Assembly: GCA_019614645.1 (NCBI GenBank) | Contig: JABWDB010000009.1 | Coordinates: 682,001 to 746,000, forward strand | Direction: 5' to 3' | DNA length: 64,000 nt | DNA from: Stratiolaelaps scimitus | Lineage: Eukaryota > Arthropoda > Arachnida > Mesostigmata > Laelapidae | Shown: one piece after another, positions 37,785 to 50,114 of the stretch | Layout: the number at the start of each line of letters is the position of its first letter | How positions within the stretch are numbered: the first letter of the stretch is position 1 | The notes under the pieces: generated by a model | Seen by the model: only the letters and a program-made list of their open reading frames with translations | Told to the model about the DNA's origin: nothing | Databases searched by the model: none | Made by a program: the position numbers and the translations under genes

Positions 37785-38943
37785 GTCGAAGCGGCCGAAA
37801 ATGCTCGCATGATATTTCCCATTCGATCGGATGTGGAACACTGAGAGAATATTTGATACATCCATATTAATCATGTAGCCCTCAACGGTTAATTTTAAGC
37901 TGTCATGCTAGTTTCCATCACGGAGTTCGCTTTCGAGTTACGTATAATACATTGGTACTCATTGGTACACCGATGCACCAGTACACAATTATTGTAAGCT
38001 GGCTCTACCTTGTCGAGAGTCGGTCAGATATCTTCAGAAATCCATTCATCAGTCAGTGAGACACGTTCAATGAATTGGACACCGTCGAGAGCTGCTGATG
38101 CAATATTCAGGTTGTCAACGCAGATGGCCGCATGGAACCACCGACTCTCGGACGGGCGGGATTAAAGCTGACGCCGCTGGAACTTTCCACGCGCGTTCTT
38201 CTACGTCTTGGCAAAATCCTGCAATTGCTGTCAGTGGGATTTCAAGGTGAGTGAACAACTCTTGCAGAACTTTAGACTTTGGCCTCTGAATTTTAGTTTG
38301 TGTATCCTTAAACTAGTCGACTTTCTCTTCTATGGTAGTGCTTGTGTTTCTTTGTACTTATCTGCAAGCCAATCTCCTTTACAGGCTTAGCGCACGTGAG
38401 ACAGTGATATGAGCCACATATATCATTAGCAGGCCTGTTGTGTGGGTCACCTGTCGTCAGCGTGAAAAGTCCTTTTCAGCGCGGAGCGGGGCTTCACTGT
38501 GATGCGTAGCGGTTGTAGGTTCCATGCACGAACTTCCTGTACATATTCACGCTTACTTTGGTAGGACGGGGACTAACGTTATATATTTGGCATAGCAGTG
38601 GGATTTGACAGAACTCGCGAGGTGTCCAGCATCACAATTGCTGCCACCATCTGCAGACGTCAGTACATTTTACGATCGCCAGCAATCGACGTGATAAGAG
38701 GCACCACCGCTCACCGGATGAACACACTGTAAGCAGTCTCAGCGAAAGCAGAGATAGCGTGACATCATCGATGTAGAGTGGTGCATTGATGGGAATAAGC
38801 CGCAGACCCTCACATTCATTGTCCGCCTGTTTGAACGCAGTAGTTTCTGTTCCCAGAAACGCCGCGATGGCCAGCGAACGTATAATGTGCATAGCCACGC
38901 ATTGTCGGCAAGAAGAGCACGAAAGTCGTTTCGCGACTCATAG
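37785..38943 (-). pseudogene. degenerate ionotropic-receptor-like gene, amino-terminal-domain exons
   Basis: Three minus-strand segments read in order like an IR or glutamate-receptor amino-terminal domain. Segment A (38715-38943) ends at GTGAGC and reads RSLAIAAFLGTETTAFKQAD then CEGLRLIPINAP, similar to the GA-type strand and Cys-x-x-x-x-hP strand of that domain. Segment B (38010-38285), before GTAGAG, has FTHLEIPLTAIAGFCQDVEE, then a one-base frame change near 38140-38155, then RWFHAAICVDNLNIASAALD and an in-frame TGA (38025-38027). Segment C (37785-37880 or 37899), before a perfect GTGAGT, reads GYMINMDVSNILSVF then GKYHASIFGRFD, the typical end of the domain. The frameshift and stop point to a pseudogene. 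No S1, channel or S2 exons were identified downstream. The alternative is a live gene whose introns I have misplaced. Confidence 0.5.
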
Positions 38944-40038
38944 CGCTTATAAAAGGGAGATGAAGGCTTCGCAAGCGATAGGTGGCCAACACAAGGCACG
39001 TGGCACACCGAATGTCGAGTGTCGAACACAAAAGGAAACGTGTGCAGGCCAAACGAAATTCGATGCTCATCGAGGAAGAAACCATGTCAAATGACTACAG
39101 GTGGTGAACTATCTTTGCCGGCTGATGGGTAGGATATTCGACAGATCGTGATTGGGGAGAGAATTTTAGCGGGTGCAGCAGGTTGAACGTTCAAAGGCAA
39201 ACAGTAAGGGAAACTCACTGATTCAGAGGTTGTTGTTGAACAAATAAAGATCCAATGTTACTTTTATTTTGGGCGAGATGGGAGATATCGGTGAAGGAGG
39301 GTGCGGTTTATTTTGGGTATCCCGGGGAGGGGGTATGGGCGGGACATATTTGTTTAAAATACAGTCTTACTGGGTACAACTGTTGTCTACTTGTATAATT
39401 AACGTTGTATGGTTTTGCAAACGCGGTGTCGCTTCTAGGCAACTCTGTCATTTGTATGTGTCACCTATGCGACGTTGTTTCATGATAAATAGATTGTGAC
39501 ACAAACAGAATCTGTCTCTCTCTGTAACCTGTCAGTATCCGTAAGCACGCACAAGGGCGATGAGGAAACAGCTAGCGAACAGCTGCATTGATCACTTTTG
39601 GATCTCGCATAATGATGATGCCGCTTCTTGAGTCGACTGTGGAGTAAATGATTGAAACTGTAGCACTTTCTGACCATTGCTCTCTCTCTCTCTCTCTATT
39701 TGTCTGTCAAATTATTACAGATGACCTGCTTCATATCCACCGCATTCACACAACGAATATATATTTAGCACCGCAAAATACTTTAAGCCACTCGAAGGGC
39801 GTTTAAGGCGATACTTGTTAAGCGTCATACAGCTTTATTATAGCTTCATTACAGCTTCTTGATTGTGAATAACCGCCTAGAGAGTCAATAGACATAAGAG
39901 TACTCTCTAAGATCGCCATCAGTACGAAGCATTGCAACACCTGGCCCTTGAAAGCTTTAAACAAACCGCTCAGTTCACCCCCACTTTGCTGCTGGTCTTC
40001 AAGCTAATCACAGGAATGATAGATCCTCCGGTACCTTT
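38944..40038. other. no recognisable gene
   Basis: Short overlapping frames only, with a (CT)n tract near 39677-39699. The N-terminal part of the receptor-like pseudogene would be expected here but was not recognised. Confidence 0.4.
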
Positions 40039-40078
40039 TGATGGACAGCACGATTGGCTTTTGCCAATCTGTCCATCA
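40039..40078. repeat. hairpin with bulge
   Basis: TGATGGACA (40039-40047), a GCAC bulge and GATTGGC face GCCAATC and TGTCCATCA (to 40078) around a short T-rich loop. That is 16 paired bases, interrupted once. A looser outer pairing (GGTACC/GGTGCC) surrounds it. Confidence 0.8.
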
Positions 40079-42800
40079 GAACAAACCGGTGCCAATGGCT
40101 GATACGTGGTGCAAGATGCGCGGTCCGTTGATGTCCGTGGTCCCAATGACTAAAGGGCTGAGATTCCTTTAGGAGGGCATCGGCTCGTTAAAGCCTCCAT
40201 CACGTATGGCGCGTTGGAAGTTGCTCAATCAGAACGAAACGATGACAATCACACGACGGTCGAACGCAAATCGACGACAGATCCCCGATAGCCCTGAAAG
40301 ATGCATACGGTGATCGCGTCATTGCCGCGTCGCGCCGCCCTGAGTCGCGGTCGCATAATGCTTGTGCGCATTAGTATGCGAGCCATGCTGGGATCCATCG
40401 TGGGTGGTGACCAGGATGGCGGGCCGTACGATCATTACCGTCATCGCAACGCAACCTCCCTTGCTTCAACCTAACGCTGTGTCTCTCTGATATTTGTCAG
40501 GGTGAACGATCTTGCCTGATACAACGGACAGAGGAGAGAAGGTAAGCACACGATGAGGTACGTTCAGGGTGTCTGGCACTGAATGCCTCTAGTGTATTGT
40601 GATATAACATGCAAGATAGATGAAGGAGTAGTTTATGCAGCAAATTCGTTCTTGAACTAAAAGCTTGAATGTGATTCGTATGATATTGACTAAAGCATTC
40701 ACTGGCTCGAACGACGCTCCTGTGAATGATATGCATTAAGTGCATGGCGCCGTTACAAGTCGCACGAACGCGTTATAAGATGCTACCAGCGTTTTCGAAA
40801 TCGGCCACAGTATAAGGCATGTTGTTGCTAACTGCGGCTGTTGCTTGAGTCAACTTACGTGAGCGGTCGCTGGTTGAGTAGCTGGGTTTGTTAATCTCGT
40901 CCAAACCTGTTCAAAAATGCAGATGACCAAAAGCATAACACGTGAAGCAGATGGAAAGAAAATGGCGTACAACAATAACTACAAGGGCTCCTTTCAAGGG
41001 CTACATTGGTCCGGTAGCCTTCCGTTCGAGCCAACATCGAGCATTCCTTGGGCCGCCATTTTGGCTTCGCGAGTGTCCACAAAAAACCGGTGTATATGGA
41101 AAATCCCAGCTAGGCAAGAGTCGTAACGCCAAATCTCTACCGTAGTTTTGATACGGTATGAAGTTACCATACGTAGATGGGTGGACATTTACAGATACGA
41201 TCCGAGAGCTCGGGCAAGCAGCGATCACGGAAAAAGCGATTGCATTGTCCGCGCGCATCGATGCCTCCTCTCTCTCTCTGTCTCTCTCCCCATCTCTGAA
41301 TCGTTGTGCAAAGTTTGCAAGAGTAACTCTGAGTGCTCAACTATGTTTTGCTATATCTATTTCGCGTATCTGTGGCCGACTTTCGCATCGGTCGGCTCCT
41401 GCTGGCAGCGATCCTACAGCGAGATTCTAAATCGCATCTTGCCAATCCGCCGGCGAAGCGACTGCGGCGGCGACCAGCTATGACTGTCGTACCCGGGGAC
41501 CCTGGAACGGAAGGCCGTCCTCGACTGCACAGACATTCATAGCGAAAGAGAGGACGGCATCGTTCGCCAGCAGCATTCAGGTAGAGAGAGTGGCAGACAG
41601 ATAGATAGGGAGAGCGAGACAGAGAGTATGACATTCGGTGTGTGGTTTTGCCGCGTGGGCACAGCTTTACCTCTGCTGTTTCTGCTACCGCGGCCGTTGC
41701 TAGTGCCGCCGCCACCACCACCTCTAATGTAGCACGATTCGCCGCTCGCGCTCGCTCAGAATGCCGCTCCGACCGCTGCGGCGTTCAGCAGTGCTTGCTC
41801 CGAATCCCTGCCGGCAAGACGAAGCTTCAGCTGTTCAGCGGGTCGACTTCGGCGCGCCTGAGTTGCCTCTTTCAGAAGAAACGGTGCGGAGTTTCCGTGC
41901 GAACGCACTCGTTCATTGCACGCGACGAGCATGGAAGGCATAGACGGGCTAGCAACCGCTGGTTGGCTGTGAGCCCCGTCAAAGATCCCGGCTTTGTACA
42001 CACTACACTGACTGGACTCTCGGTACACAGCGGTTATACAGATCTTACTACCGTACACCCCCGTACTGGACAAGCTTCCGGAGATGTATCAGGGAAGCGG
42101 CTGGTTGCCGGCGAGGCTGCACGAGCAATGGAAAACACTCATTGAGGGGCGCTGTACAGCGCTCAGTTGTACAGACGTTTTACAGCAGCAACGCCACTAA
42201 GCAAAGCGTCCCGTTTCCGCAGCCTTGCGAAGCAGCCACAGCAAAGGCTTGCAGAGTCGGTTGAGGCAAAACCGAGCCCGCGCGAGCTCGAGAGGCCCCG
42301 AAATGTGGAAAGCCACGGAGATAGTGGAAGCGAGAAAGCTTTCACGGACAAAAGCCAGAATACTCACAAGGCCGGAACAAGTGCCGCCCGCCATTCCGCG
42401 TGAGCATTGCCGGCAGAAAACGCTGCCCGCACAGTCCGCTTTGGCAGCGAACAGGCGAACCTATTGCGATCTCGCAAAATATGAGTACAGTGATGGGCCT
42501 TTCGAGGCGAGGCCAGTGAAATAGAGTATACCAATATCTGCATGCTCGCTGTCGAGACCGCATCAGTGGGACAAACTCACAATAGGCTGGATTCACTTCG
42601 CAACAATCGTCATCCCGCGCAGACCATTTAGCAGAGAATACAGAGAATGGCAGAGAATAGGTAATGCAATTTACCTGCATCAGGAAATGCATTGAAGATA
42701 GATGCCTTTCATAGGCTTAAACTGGAGACTTCCTTGGATTCTTAAAGGACTATTATATTTCGTAACGAATCATGTACCTTATAGTTTTTGCTTTCTATTC
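40079..42800. other. no confident gene; GC-rich part from about 41.2 to 42.5 kb
   Basis: The frames at 41642-42145 plus (167 codons) and 41341-41721 minus (126 codons) overlap each other in GC-rich DNA and start in Ala/Thr or Arg-rich low-complexity sequence. A (CT)n tract lies near 41267-41290. This may be a CpG-rich promoter region, and no coding exon is supported. Confidence 0.35.
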
Positions 42801-42806
42801 CAAACA

Positions 42807-42822
42807 ATATATATATATATAT
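42807..42822. repeat. (AT)8 microsatellite
   Basis: This is a run of alternating A and T. Confidence 0.9.
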
Positions 42823-45173
42823 GTACAAATATTCGGTAGGAAGTTTATGTTTATGATGCTTTACAGGCTTGTCCCTCTGTTCAGTAAGTGTTGTTGATTT
42901 TTTCGTTTGCGAGGTCCCTTGGAACGGGCGGCAATTGTAAAGAAGACACCGTTTTGGCAAGCGACGGGTTTAGCTGACAGTGCATTACCAGCATCTCTTT
43001 ACTGCTATCCAGAAAATATCACAATTCGTACGACGCTGTGGAAATGGCTATTATCGTTGCTTGTTGACCTCGATGGAACATTGGACGGGATCCCCATCCA
43101 CCCTACATAATATTTTGAGAGAAGAATCATATGTCGATCCTATATCATTCTCTGTAGATCAGCTCAAGGTGCACGAGGCAGCCACTTTGTTGTCGCTCAT
43201 CAGAAGCTGTATGCTTTCGATGGTCTTTATCTGCAAATAAGAAAACCTTGTCATTTGATTCTCCAGCAAATGGCCCATAGCGTCATCTACGACGCGGCCT
43301 ACGCGATACCTCAAAGTCCTCGAACTGTGGTAGACACCGTGGATCATGCCGTAGTCCAAAGCCCCGCTCAGCATCTACCAGCCAGCGGCTACAGCACAGG
43401 GTCAGCGGACTCTGATCGACTTCACCATCATCGGCGTTTTTGGTCAATTGCAACGATATTTAATCCAATATTTCCGGGCCAGCTGGGTAGCGCCCGATGC
43501 TCGAAACGACGAATTCACGGAACAGCTACCCACGATACTCACGAACACAAAACGTCCAACTAGTGTTACCTTCACACAGTCGTCCTTCGCATAATATTGT
43601 AACGCGCACGCTCACGTCTGCCCAGGTGGAAAAATGGTAAGGCTATTACTAATAATAATCACTGGAAGCAATCGCCAATCGGGAACTTCCACGTTCCGTG
43701 TTGCTCGAAATGAGCCTAATGTGCTATATTACTATTGTGTGAATATACATCTACATGTGTCTGATTGTCGTGCGTAGCCGGCTTGTTTGTGTCCGCTGCC
43801 ACCAACGATACATCCACAGCCATCGTCACCCCGCAAACCCCAACGGATCTCCCCGAACCTCTCTCACATTTAGTCGCTTAGACGCAATCTGTTTTCAGCT
43901 GGGCGGCGTATTCGCCGCCGTCGGGTGGCCGCGCGTTGCACTTCACTCCGGCCTGGCTTCTTCGTCCCCACACTGAGTCCTCAGGGGGGTCAGAAATCTC
44001 CATCCGCCTCAGCGGGTTATCATCCTCCGGCGTTGTCTCCCCAGGGCGCTCTCAATGGCCGCTGCTGGCATAGCGGCGACGGCGGCGGCCAGCGGTATCC
44101 CCATGCGAGGTCCCGCCGTCGTCCGAACGTCCTACGTGGGCCGGAAATCGCGGGGGTTGCGCGCTGTCTGCTCCTACTGCTTTTGCATAGAACAACGCGC
44201 CAAGCAGAATGGCACCGGCCCACGCCGGCGGAGGACGACGCATGTCGACGATGTTATCGCTGCTATGCTACCTTCGTACCTGGTCGTCTCCCGTGCAGCC
44301 CTGCTGCATCGCGCACGACCAGTCGGAGGGGGTGCGTGCTTTGCGCTCAAGTCACCGCTGTCGGTCCAAACTGGCGGGTCCGAGCTATGATATTGCACGG
44401 CGGCGGCGGCGGCGAAGTCGGCGACGAAGGGGGCCGCGACTAGTCCCAGTTGTCCCTTGTGATGCAGTGTCGGGGGCGCGCATTTCGCAGGAGTCGTTCG
44501 CACCTTCCGGGAACGACCCGGCATTTCGCAGCTGTCCGCGTGCTCCGGCGAGCCGAAGAAGGAGGGGTCGCTTCCCAACGTTGTGTGGAAGGCCAGCAGG
44601 CAACGAGCATAATCGTAGCAAATGCATATGGTTAGGGTGTGTGTCAGTGGAACAACGTGGAACCCTACCAGGGCTACCATAACGTATTGGCTGCGGCCAC
44701 ATCACTGTTCTTGAAGCAGTATGCCATGTAGGATTTCTCCGAAATGTCCACGACTGGAGGATGACTGGTGTCTTCGGCGTGGTGTAGGGTTCCGAATAAC
44801 TCTGATATACCATGTTCCGGATGTAGCCTGATCGATTCAGTCAGAGATGAGATCTCAGATGGACATTACTATAATTGGCCTGGTAGGTAAGCAGGGACCA
44901 TTTATGGAAGGTTTTGGTGATTTGAAAAAAATAGACAGTTGTTGTGTGCAGTGTTTCCAGTGAAGTGTGCGTGACTATGAGATAGTGTAATTTCAAAATA
45001 AACTATTATATATTAAAGCGGCTTTAGCTAATGTTTCAACATGTGGTGGCTTCTTAAATGTAGAATTCGATAGTAATAATCATAATAATACATGTACAAT
45101 GAGTTTCAATGTAGTAGGTCCATGGTCAGGAGGTCATCTTGCTGCAAAATCTATGCTTGCCAACAAGTTGTAG
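42823..45173. other. no confident gene; one IR-like patch and a GC-rich block
   Basis: The minus strand at 43159-43374 reads RVGRVVDDAMGHLLE, then a good acceptor (TTTTCTTATTTGCAG) and IKTIESIQLLMSDNKVAA before a stop. It resembles pieces of S1 and S2 of an IR but cannot be assembled. The 43.75-44.8 kb block is GC-rich with frames open on both strands (up to 172 codons), with GGC repeats near 44397-44412, and is probably non-coding. Confidence 0.3.
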
Positions 45174-45515
45174 TCACTTGAGTACCCAGCCAGTTCTCAT
45201 ACCATGGGATTTCCATTTGAAACAATGACGAATGTGGTCGAAATTGCATGCTGCAAAATACATGCTGGCCATAATAACAATGTATTGATGTTGATGACCA
45301 AGTATTGATTGATCTTGAAGACGATCGTAATAAGTTGCATGGCCTTGAGATCTAGACGAATGGCGGACAAATGGTTGCATACCCCTTGGTTTTCCAATGG
45401 AAGCCTGTGGAACGAAATCATGCCGAAATGGAGCATGCAAAAACAAGCGTTGGTACTCCATATAATAATCAGATAATAGTTGTATAGGCAGCAATTGCGT
45501 GGCCGCGTTTAGCAT
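45174..45515 (-). other. unidentified 113-codon open frame
   Basis: The frame runs from ATG to stop on the minus strand in AT-balanced DNA, with ordinary composition rich in His, Tyr, Phe and Arg (for example YYMEYQRLFLHAPFRHDF, YIVIMASMYFAACNFDHIRH). No domain is recognised. It lies about 75 bases from the large foldback and could be coding sequence of a decayed mobile element, an exon or chance. Confidence 0.25.
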
Positions 45516-45589
45516 TCAAACGGACCAGGCTAGTGTAGCGCCACAGTTGGTCGCTACGGGAAGTTCCCCATAAAACATCGAAACTTATA

Positions 45590-45636
45590 ATTACGTTATA
45601 AAGTATAATAGTTGAATTCCTCCATGACCACCCTTC

Positions 45637-45694
<58 letters not shown>

Positions 45695-45734
45695 GTGCGG
45701 TCATGGAGGAATTTATTATACTTTATAACATAAC
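45590..45734. repeat. foldback element with long (AT)n centre
   Basis: The left arm (about 45590-45632, TTATAAAGTATAATA then GAATTCCTCCATGACCAC) is repeated inverted at about 45698-45734, with a few mismatches and a 3-base difference. Between the arms lies an uninterrupted (AT)n run of about 48 bases (45643-45690). The whole could fold into one stem of over 60 bp. Confidence 0.85.
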
Positions 45735-47369
45735 TATGGCCAGTCGAATGCGATGATGACAAATTGTAACTGGATGGCTAACTAGTAATAGCTAAAAAAA
45801 ACAACACATATTACTTATTAAGCGGGCACACAAGTGCCTAAAAACAAAACGACATATGCATATACTAATATATTTTATAGGCACTTTTCTTTCCAGAGGC
45901 AACTGCGAGTGCTGAGGGCCGCCGAACGCCGGGGTTCCTCTGAGTCGTAAACCTCTCCCGGTTGTCGTCTAATTTCGAGATCAGCGTACACTGCACGGCC
46001 TGCGCATCGGCACCGTCCTTCGTGCTGTGGACAGGTGGCGGTCGGTATCTGGAACGAACGGTGCGTTGTCGCTGGTAAACGCTGGCCGTCCCGGCGAGTG
46101 CACAAGCAGCATAAATATAATTTCCCACCGTTTTTGGAACTACTGCTAACAGTAGTTCGCCCCCCGCTGCTTGGTATCCAGCAAGTGTGTAGGGCCGCTT
46201 GTAGCCTGCAGCAGCCTGAGTAGCAGCATCGAACAGCTGTCAAGTCCAGAAGACTGTAACCAACCGAGGCCGGGCCGGCAACTCAGGGAACAACTGGGGC
46301 AAGCGAGACCGTGCAGCGAAATCCAACAAACCAAAAGGAGTCGGCTACCTAGTGCAACTGTCGTATAACCCTCGAGCGACTACTTCATCCTCGATGTCCA
46401 CTCGACTATTTTCGCATTTCGGACGACTCTGCGGGTCTCTGACGTTGCTGATGCTGGCAGGGTTCGCTGATGCCGGAGGATTTTCTCAAAATTGAAAAAT
46501 CAAACAAAAATACAAAAAAAAAGCAGTTGCAGATTGAAAGAATCAACCGGAAATTTTGAAAAAAATTAATCGAAATTTGAACAACTCGATAAGAAATCGA
46601 AAAACTAATCTAGCAACTGTTAGTTGGTCTCCGATAAATAGGTGTACAGAAATCAGTAATGACACATGATACTTCTGAAGGATTTCTGCATAATGACTTT
46701 CTGTTTGATCAGTGCATATTTGACATTTGATGTCACTGGATTTGAACCTCTCGGACAACCTGTGGACACCCGAGGACTCAGAGGGGCTTCTGCGTGTCTA
46801 AAGTGAATTGAACCTGAACGACCCTCGGAAACCCGATAGAGGAAGGTTTGACTCGCGCGCCAGATGATAGCTCGGTTCAGTTACTCCGAACGGATGATAA
46901 GCTCATTCGTCCGTCATTATTAAGCGGTGGCCTAAGCCGTTGTCCTGATAATATGGTGATGTACATAATTAGTCCGTCCCAACTGGACGTCTGCGAGATC
47001 ACATCCTGAGCAAACACGAAGAACGTTATTCACCTTGGAAAACATTGTTTTTTTTTCTATGAACTATACTATATAGAATCGTATTTATTTTAAGATTGAG
47101 GTACATCTTACATTTCCTATGTGTTTACCACCCTTCTTATACTAACCATACGCATACTGTCAAATGCGAGCCGACTTACAACAGCATATCATTTCCTGTC
47201 AGCAGAAGGAATAAGTCTTGCCTGATGCCGAGAACCCACGGTGGTCGTTCCTGCAGAACGACGGTCCGTTGTCCCCAATGTCGACTCATCGCTGTATCGC
47301 TAAACTACCACTGTGCTAAACGCTCTTGAATACTTCCTGCGAAGTGTAGTTCTTTTTGAGCGTTGTCAG
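45735..47369. other. no recognisable gene
   Basis: The frames at 45865-46368 are open on both strands. Minus-strand GGTTCAAATCC (about 46742-46752) matches a Pol III B box but has no A box in a suitable place. A short hairpin (GTCGTTC/GAACGAC) lies near 47244-47262. Confidence 0.4.
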
Positions 47370-47501
47370 TTCGTTCAGAAAAAAGGACGCATCGGGATTT
47401 CGCCTGGTACGGATGCGGTTGTCATGGAAAGCACCGGCAGGTCGACGCCTAAGAAAAGGCAGATGAATCCAGAAAGACAGGTCCCCCGAACAAAATCATA
47501 A
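47370..47501 (+). CDS. candidate terminal exon, unidentified
   Basis: After a plausible acceptor (GTTCTTTTTGAGCGTTGTCAG) the plus strand is open for 43 codons and stops at 47499-47501. The peptide is basic and hydrophilic (GISPGTDAVVMESTGRSTPK, then KRQMNPERQVPRTKS), like an unstructured C-terminal tail of a nuclear or cytoskeletal protein. No upstream exon was matched. A short direct repeat (GAGCCTCTACTTA, 47540 and 47555) follows. Confidence 0.25.
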   Translation, partial: FVQKKGRIGISPGTDAVVMESTGRSTPKKRQMNPERQVPRTKS

Positions 47502-49490
47502 GAGGGCGATGAATACGGTAATCGTTACTTCGCGCAGAAGAGCCTCTACTTATTGAGCCTCTACTTACCCTGATTGAACAAGTATGTTGGAAGCAATGCC
47601 AGAACCACAAGGCTAATCGTAGACGGTACCGCGGAGAAGGGGAACAACAGAAGGGGACTTCGCCAATACAACTTGGTAAACCCTGGCCGTAACGGCAGAT
47701 CAATAACGGATAATCGACAAGGCGATCACTTGATAGTGACGTCGTCTGAAACAAACGAGCGACCAGACAAACACATAGAGGGGCACACATGTAAATGGGT
47801 TGCTAGGTGGTATTTTTCTCTAAAATGTGTACTGCTGATCTACAGTTTACTGAACTCTGTGCTATTTTTGTCGCTTCGCCTAAAGCGCCTGACGTACGCA
47901 TACGTAAACAACTATTTGAGCTAATTCTTTTAACGCTTTTCTTTGATAGTCAGTTGCACGAGAAAACGTTGCCAGCCACAAGCTTCCTGCATCAATTTAA
48001 TTGCCATCAGTCGGTCTATCGGTCAATTTGACATTGGCGTTGTTCTTTGTCTGGCTCGATCTCGGGCCGGCCCAGTCATTACTGTGTCGTTGATTTAAAT
48101 CACGATTGTTCTATTCAATGTGACCTCCTTCTTAGTTTCCACGATCAAATATGAGCAAACTCGTTCGGTCATATCCTTATCGTCCGTTTTCAGCGGCGTC
48201 GACGTTGACGACTGACTGTAGGGTCTGTGAGAGAGAGAGAGAGATAGAGGCTGCCTTCGATTACCTGTGTTCTCCACCCTTCCGCGTGATACAGAACTGA
48301 CAGCGCCGCCTCTTATCGCACAGCAGAGCCGAGCAGTAGCGAACCCCCCCTAGTGTTTTTCTCAATCCCCAACCTCATCGCGACACCCACTGGTCGCATC
48401 TGGTCACAGTTTCACAGATTTTCGTGCCTTGTATGGACTTCAGCCCCGAGCCAGCTTGCAGCGTGACCAGCCGCCGTATGCTCGGCCGGTGAGATCCTCT
48501 CCGCTGGCCTCGGATTTTTTTGTGTACCGCTGTTCACGTCCTTGGTATGATTTCGATAAAATACCTCCTCTTCGGCTTATCCAGTTCCTCCTTCGAGCTT
48601 TTATGACTCGGGCGTGTACCTACACAAGCCTGTGTCTGGCGCAGGCACCCAGCAGGATTTGCACACGCACACACATACGGTCACACATCGCGGCCCAGGT
48701 CGTCGAAATGACTTTCCCGTTTTTTCGCTCGGAGGGGGCCCCCCCTCGTCGCCTCCCCCCGGGAGATACGTGGCCCTGGCTTTGGCCACACGCTCTCGCA
48801 AGTGGCAGACCGGCCCCGGTGGGCGGCTCGTATCGATTCATAAAAATTCGCACAGAAGATCTTCTCGCGTCGTCATCGCCTCGGGAACGCCCTAAGGCGC
48901 TCGGCGCTCCGGGCCACTCGAAACGAGTGCATTCCTGCGAGTGTGCCGCGGCAGAGTACACCCTATGATGTAGAAATGAACGTTCCCGTGAGATATTTGC
49001 CATACGTTACTGCATGTACGCTGCATCGCGGAGCGAATGCAATTTACGACTGGAGCAAGGTACACTCCATCGCTGAACGGAGGTCTAGATATTTTACTTT
49101 TGCGCGAAGGTCCAGCCCACTAAACTTGTTTGTTTGTCCTTTGAAATACTATTACTCGCCTCTACTATGGCCTGCTAGTCTCTGTCCAGTGACATGACAG
49201 TTCCGAATATCAACTCGATAGTCAGGGTGGCCGAACGACCACCTGCCACTGAAGGGGCAGAGCATTTGTTACGCTAAGAATAAGTAGATCATTTCACGGG
49301 ACGTACAGGGTTCTCCGACCCACTACAATACTCAATATAAATAATCGAATAATATACAACCGCCGAATAATATATAATATATAACCTATATAGTAATAAA
49401 CGTGCTCTTCTATTTGTATTAGGCTGGCCGCACTTTCGACCACAATAAGAAACTGGCGGACCAATAAATACAGTACTCAGCAAATATACT
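47502..49490. other. no confident gene; GC-rich block at 48.3-49.0 kb
   Basis: Frames in 48429-48968 plus (179 codons) and 48620-49003 minus (127 codons) overlap in CpG-rich DNA with C and G homopolymers and CACA runs. They look like composition artefacts and possibly mark a promoter region. A (GA)n tract lies near 48227-48243. Confidence 0.35.
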
Positions 49491-49516
49491 ATATATATAT
49501 ATATATATATATATAT
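49491..49516. repeat. (AT)13 microsatellite
   Basis: This is an uninterrupted run of alternating A and T. Confidence 0.95.
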
Positions 49517-49634
49517 TTGGCATAATTCGTCGACGTGTTTGGTTACCTCTATTGGGAGCCCCATCCGCCCCAATCTTTTTCGGTGTAGGATTACTGTGGG
49601 CTTCTTGTGACAAATCTCCAGAATGCGGTAGCTA

Positions 49635-50003
49635 TTGATACTTCCGTGTCATATTATAGTGTTTACACAGCGAAACACAGTCATCTTGGTGGAAGCTGTT
49701 TTTCACCACACGCTTAGCCTACCCCGCCGAGTCTCACTGTCATTTAAAGCTATGTCCAGACTCCGTAATTCGTACCGGATAGAAGTGTGCAAGTATATTT
49801 TGTCAAACGCGTGCCATGAAACTGCCGTGTATCATGAACGCAGTATGATGATATATCACTGTGCAAGGCATATTTCAAGCAACAAGTTAACTTGCGAACG
49901 TTTCAAAAATGCCGGTAAACGAGCTAACGAAGTTCTTCGAAGTAATGGAACACAATTGACGCAGCGGTACACTCATCAGTGCCCCGGAAATAATAATAAT
50001 TGA
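49635..50003 (+). other. unidentified 122-codon open frame
   Basis: The frame runs from ATG to stop in AT-balanced DNA. The second half has ordinary composition (SRLRNSYRIEVCKYILSN, CARHISSNKLTCERFKNAGK). It lies just upstream of, and on the same strand as, the methyltransferase-motif-like segment, so it might be an exon of the same gene. No motif is recognised. Confidence 0.25.
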
Positions 50004-50114
50004 CAAAGTAAATAGGCTCTATAATTACTCGGAACGGCAGCGGCCGAAAGTGCATTCACGGAGAACCAGCATTATGGCGCGCTGTTCTAAGCACCTTAGA
50101 TTATTTAATATAAT

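Noticed and set aside
46741..46810. GGTTCAAATCC on the minus strand as a possible tRNA
   Set aside because: A B-box match only; no A box at a suitable distance and no cloverleaf.
47230..47330. TAGCACAGTGG A-box-like word on the minus strand
   Set aside because: No B box within tRNA distance. The only nearby structure is a short hairpin.
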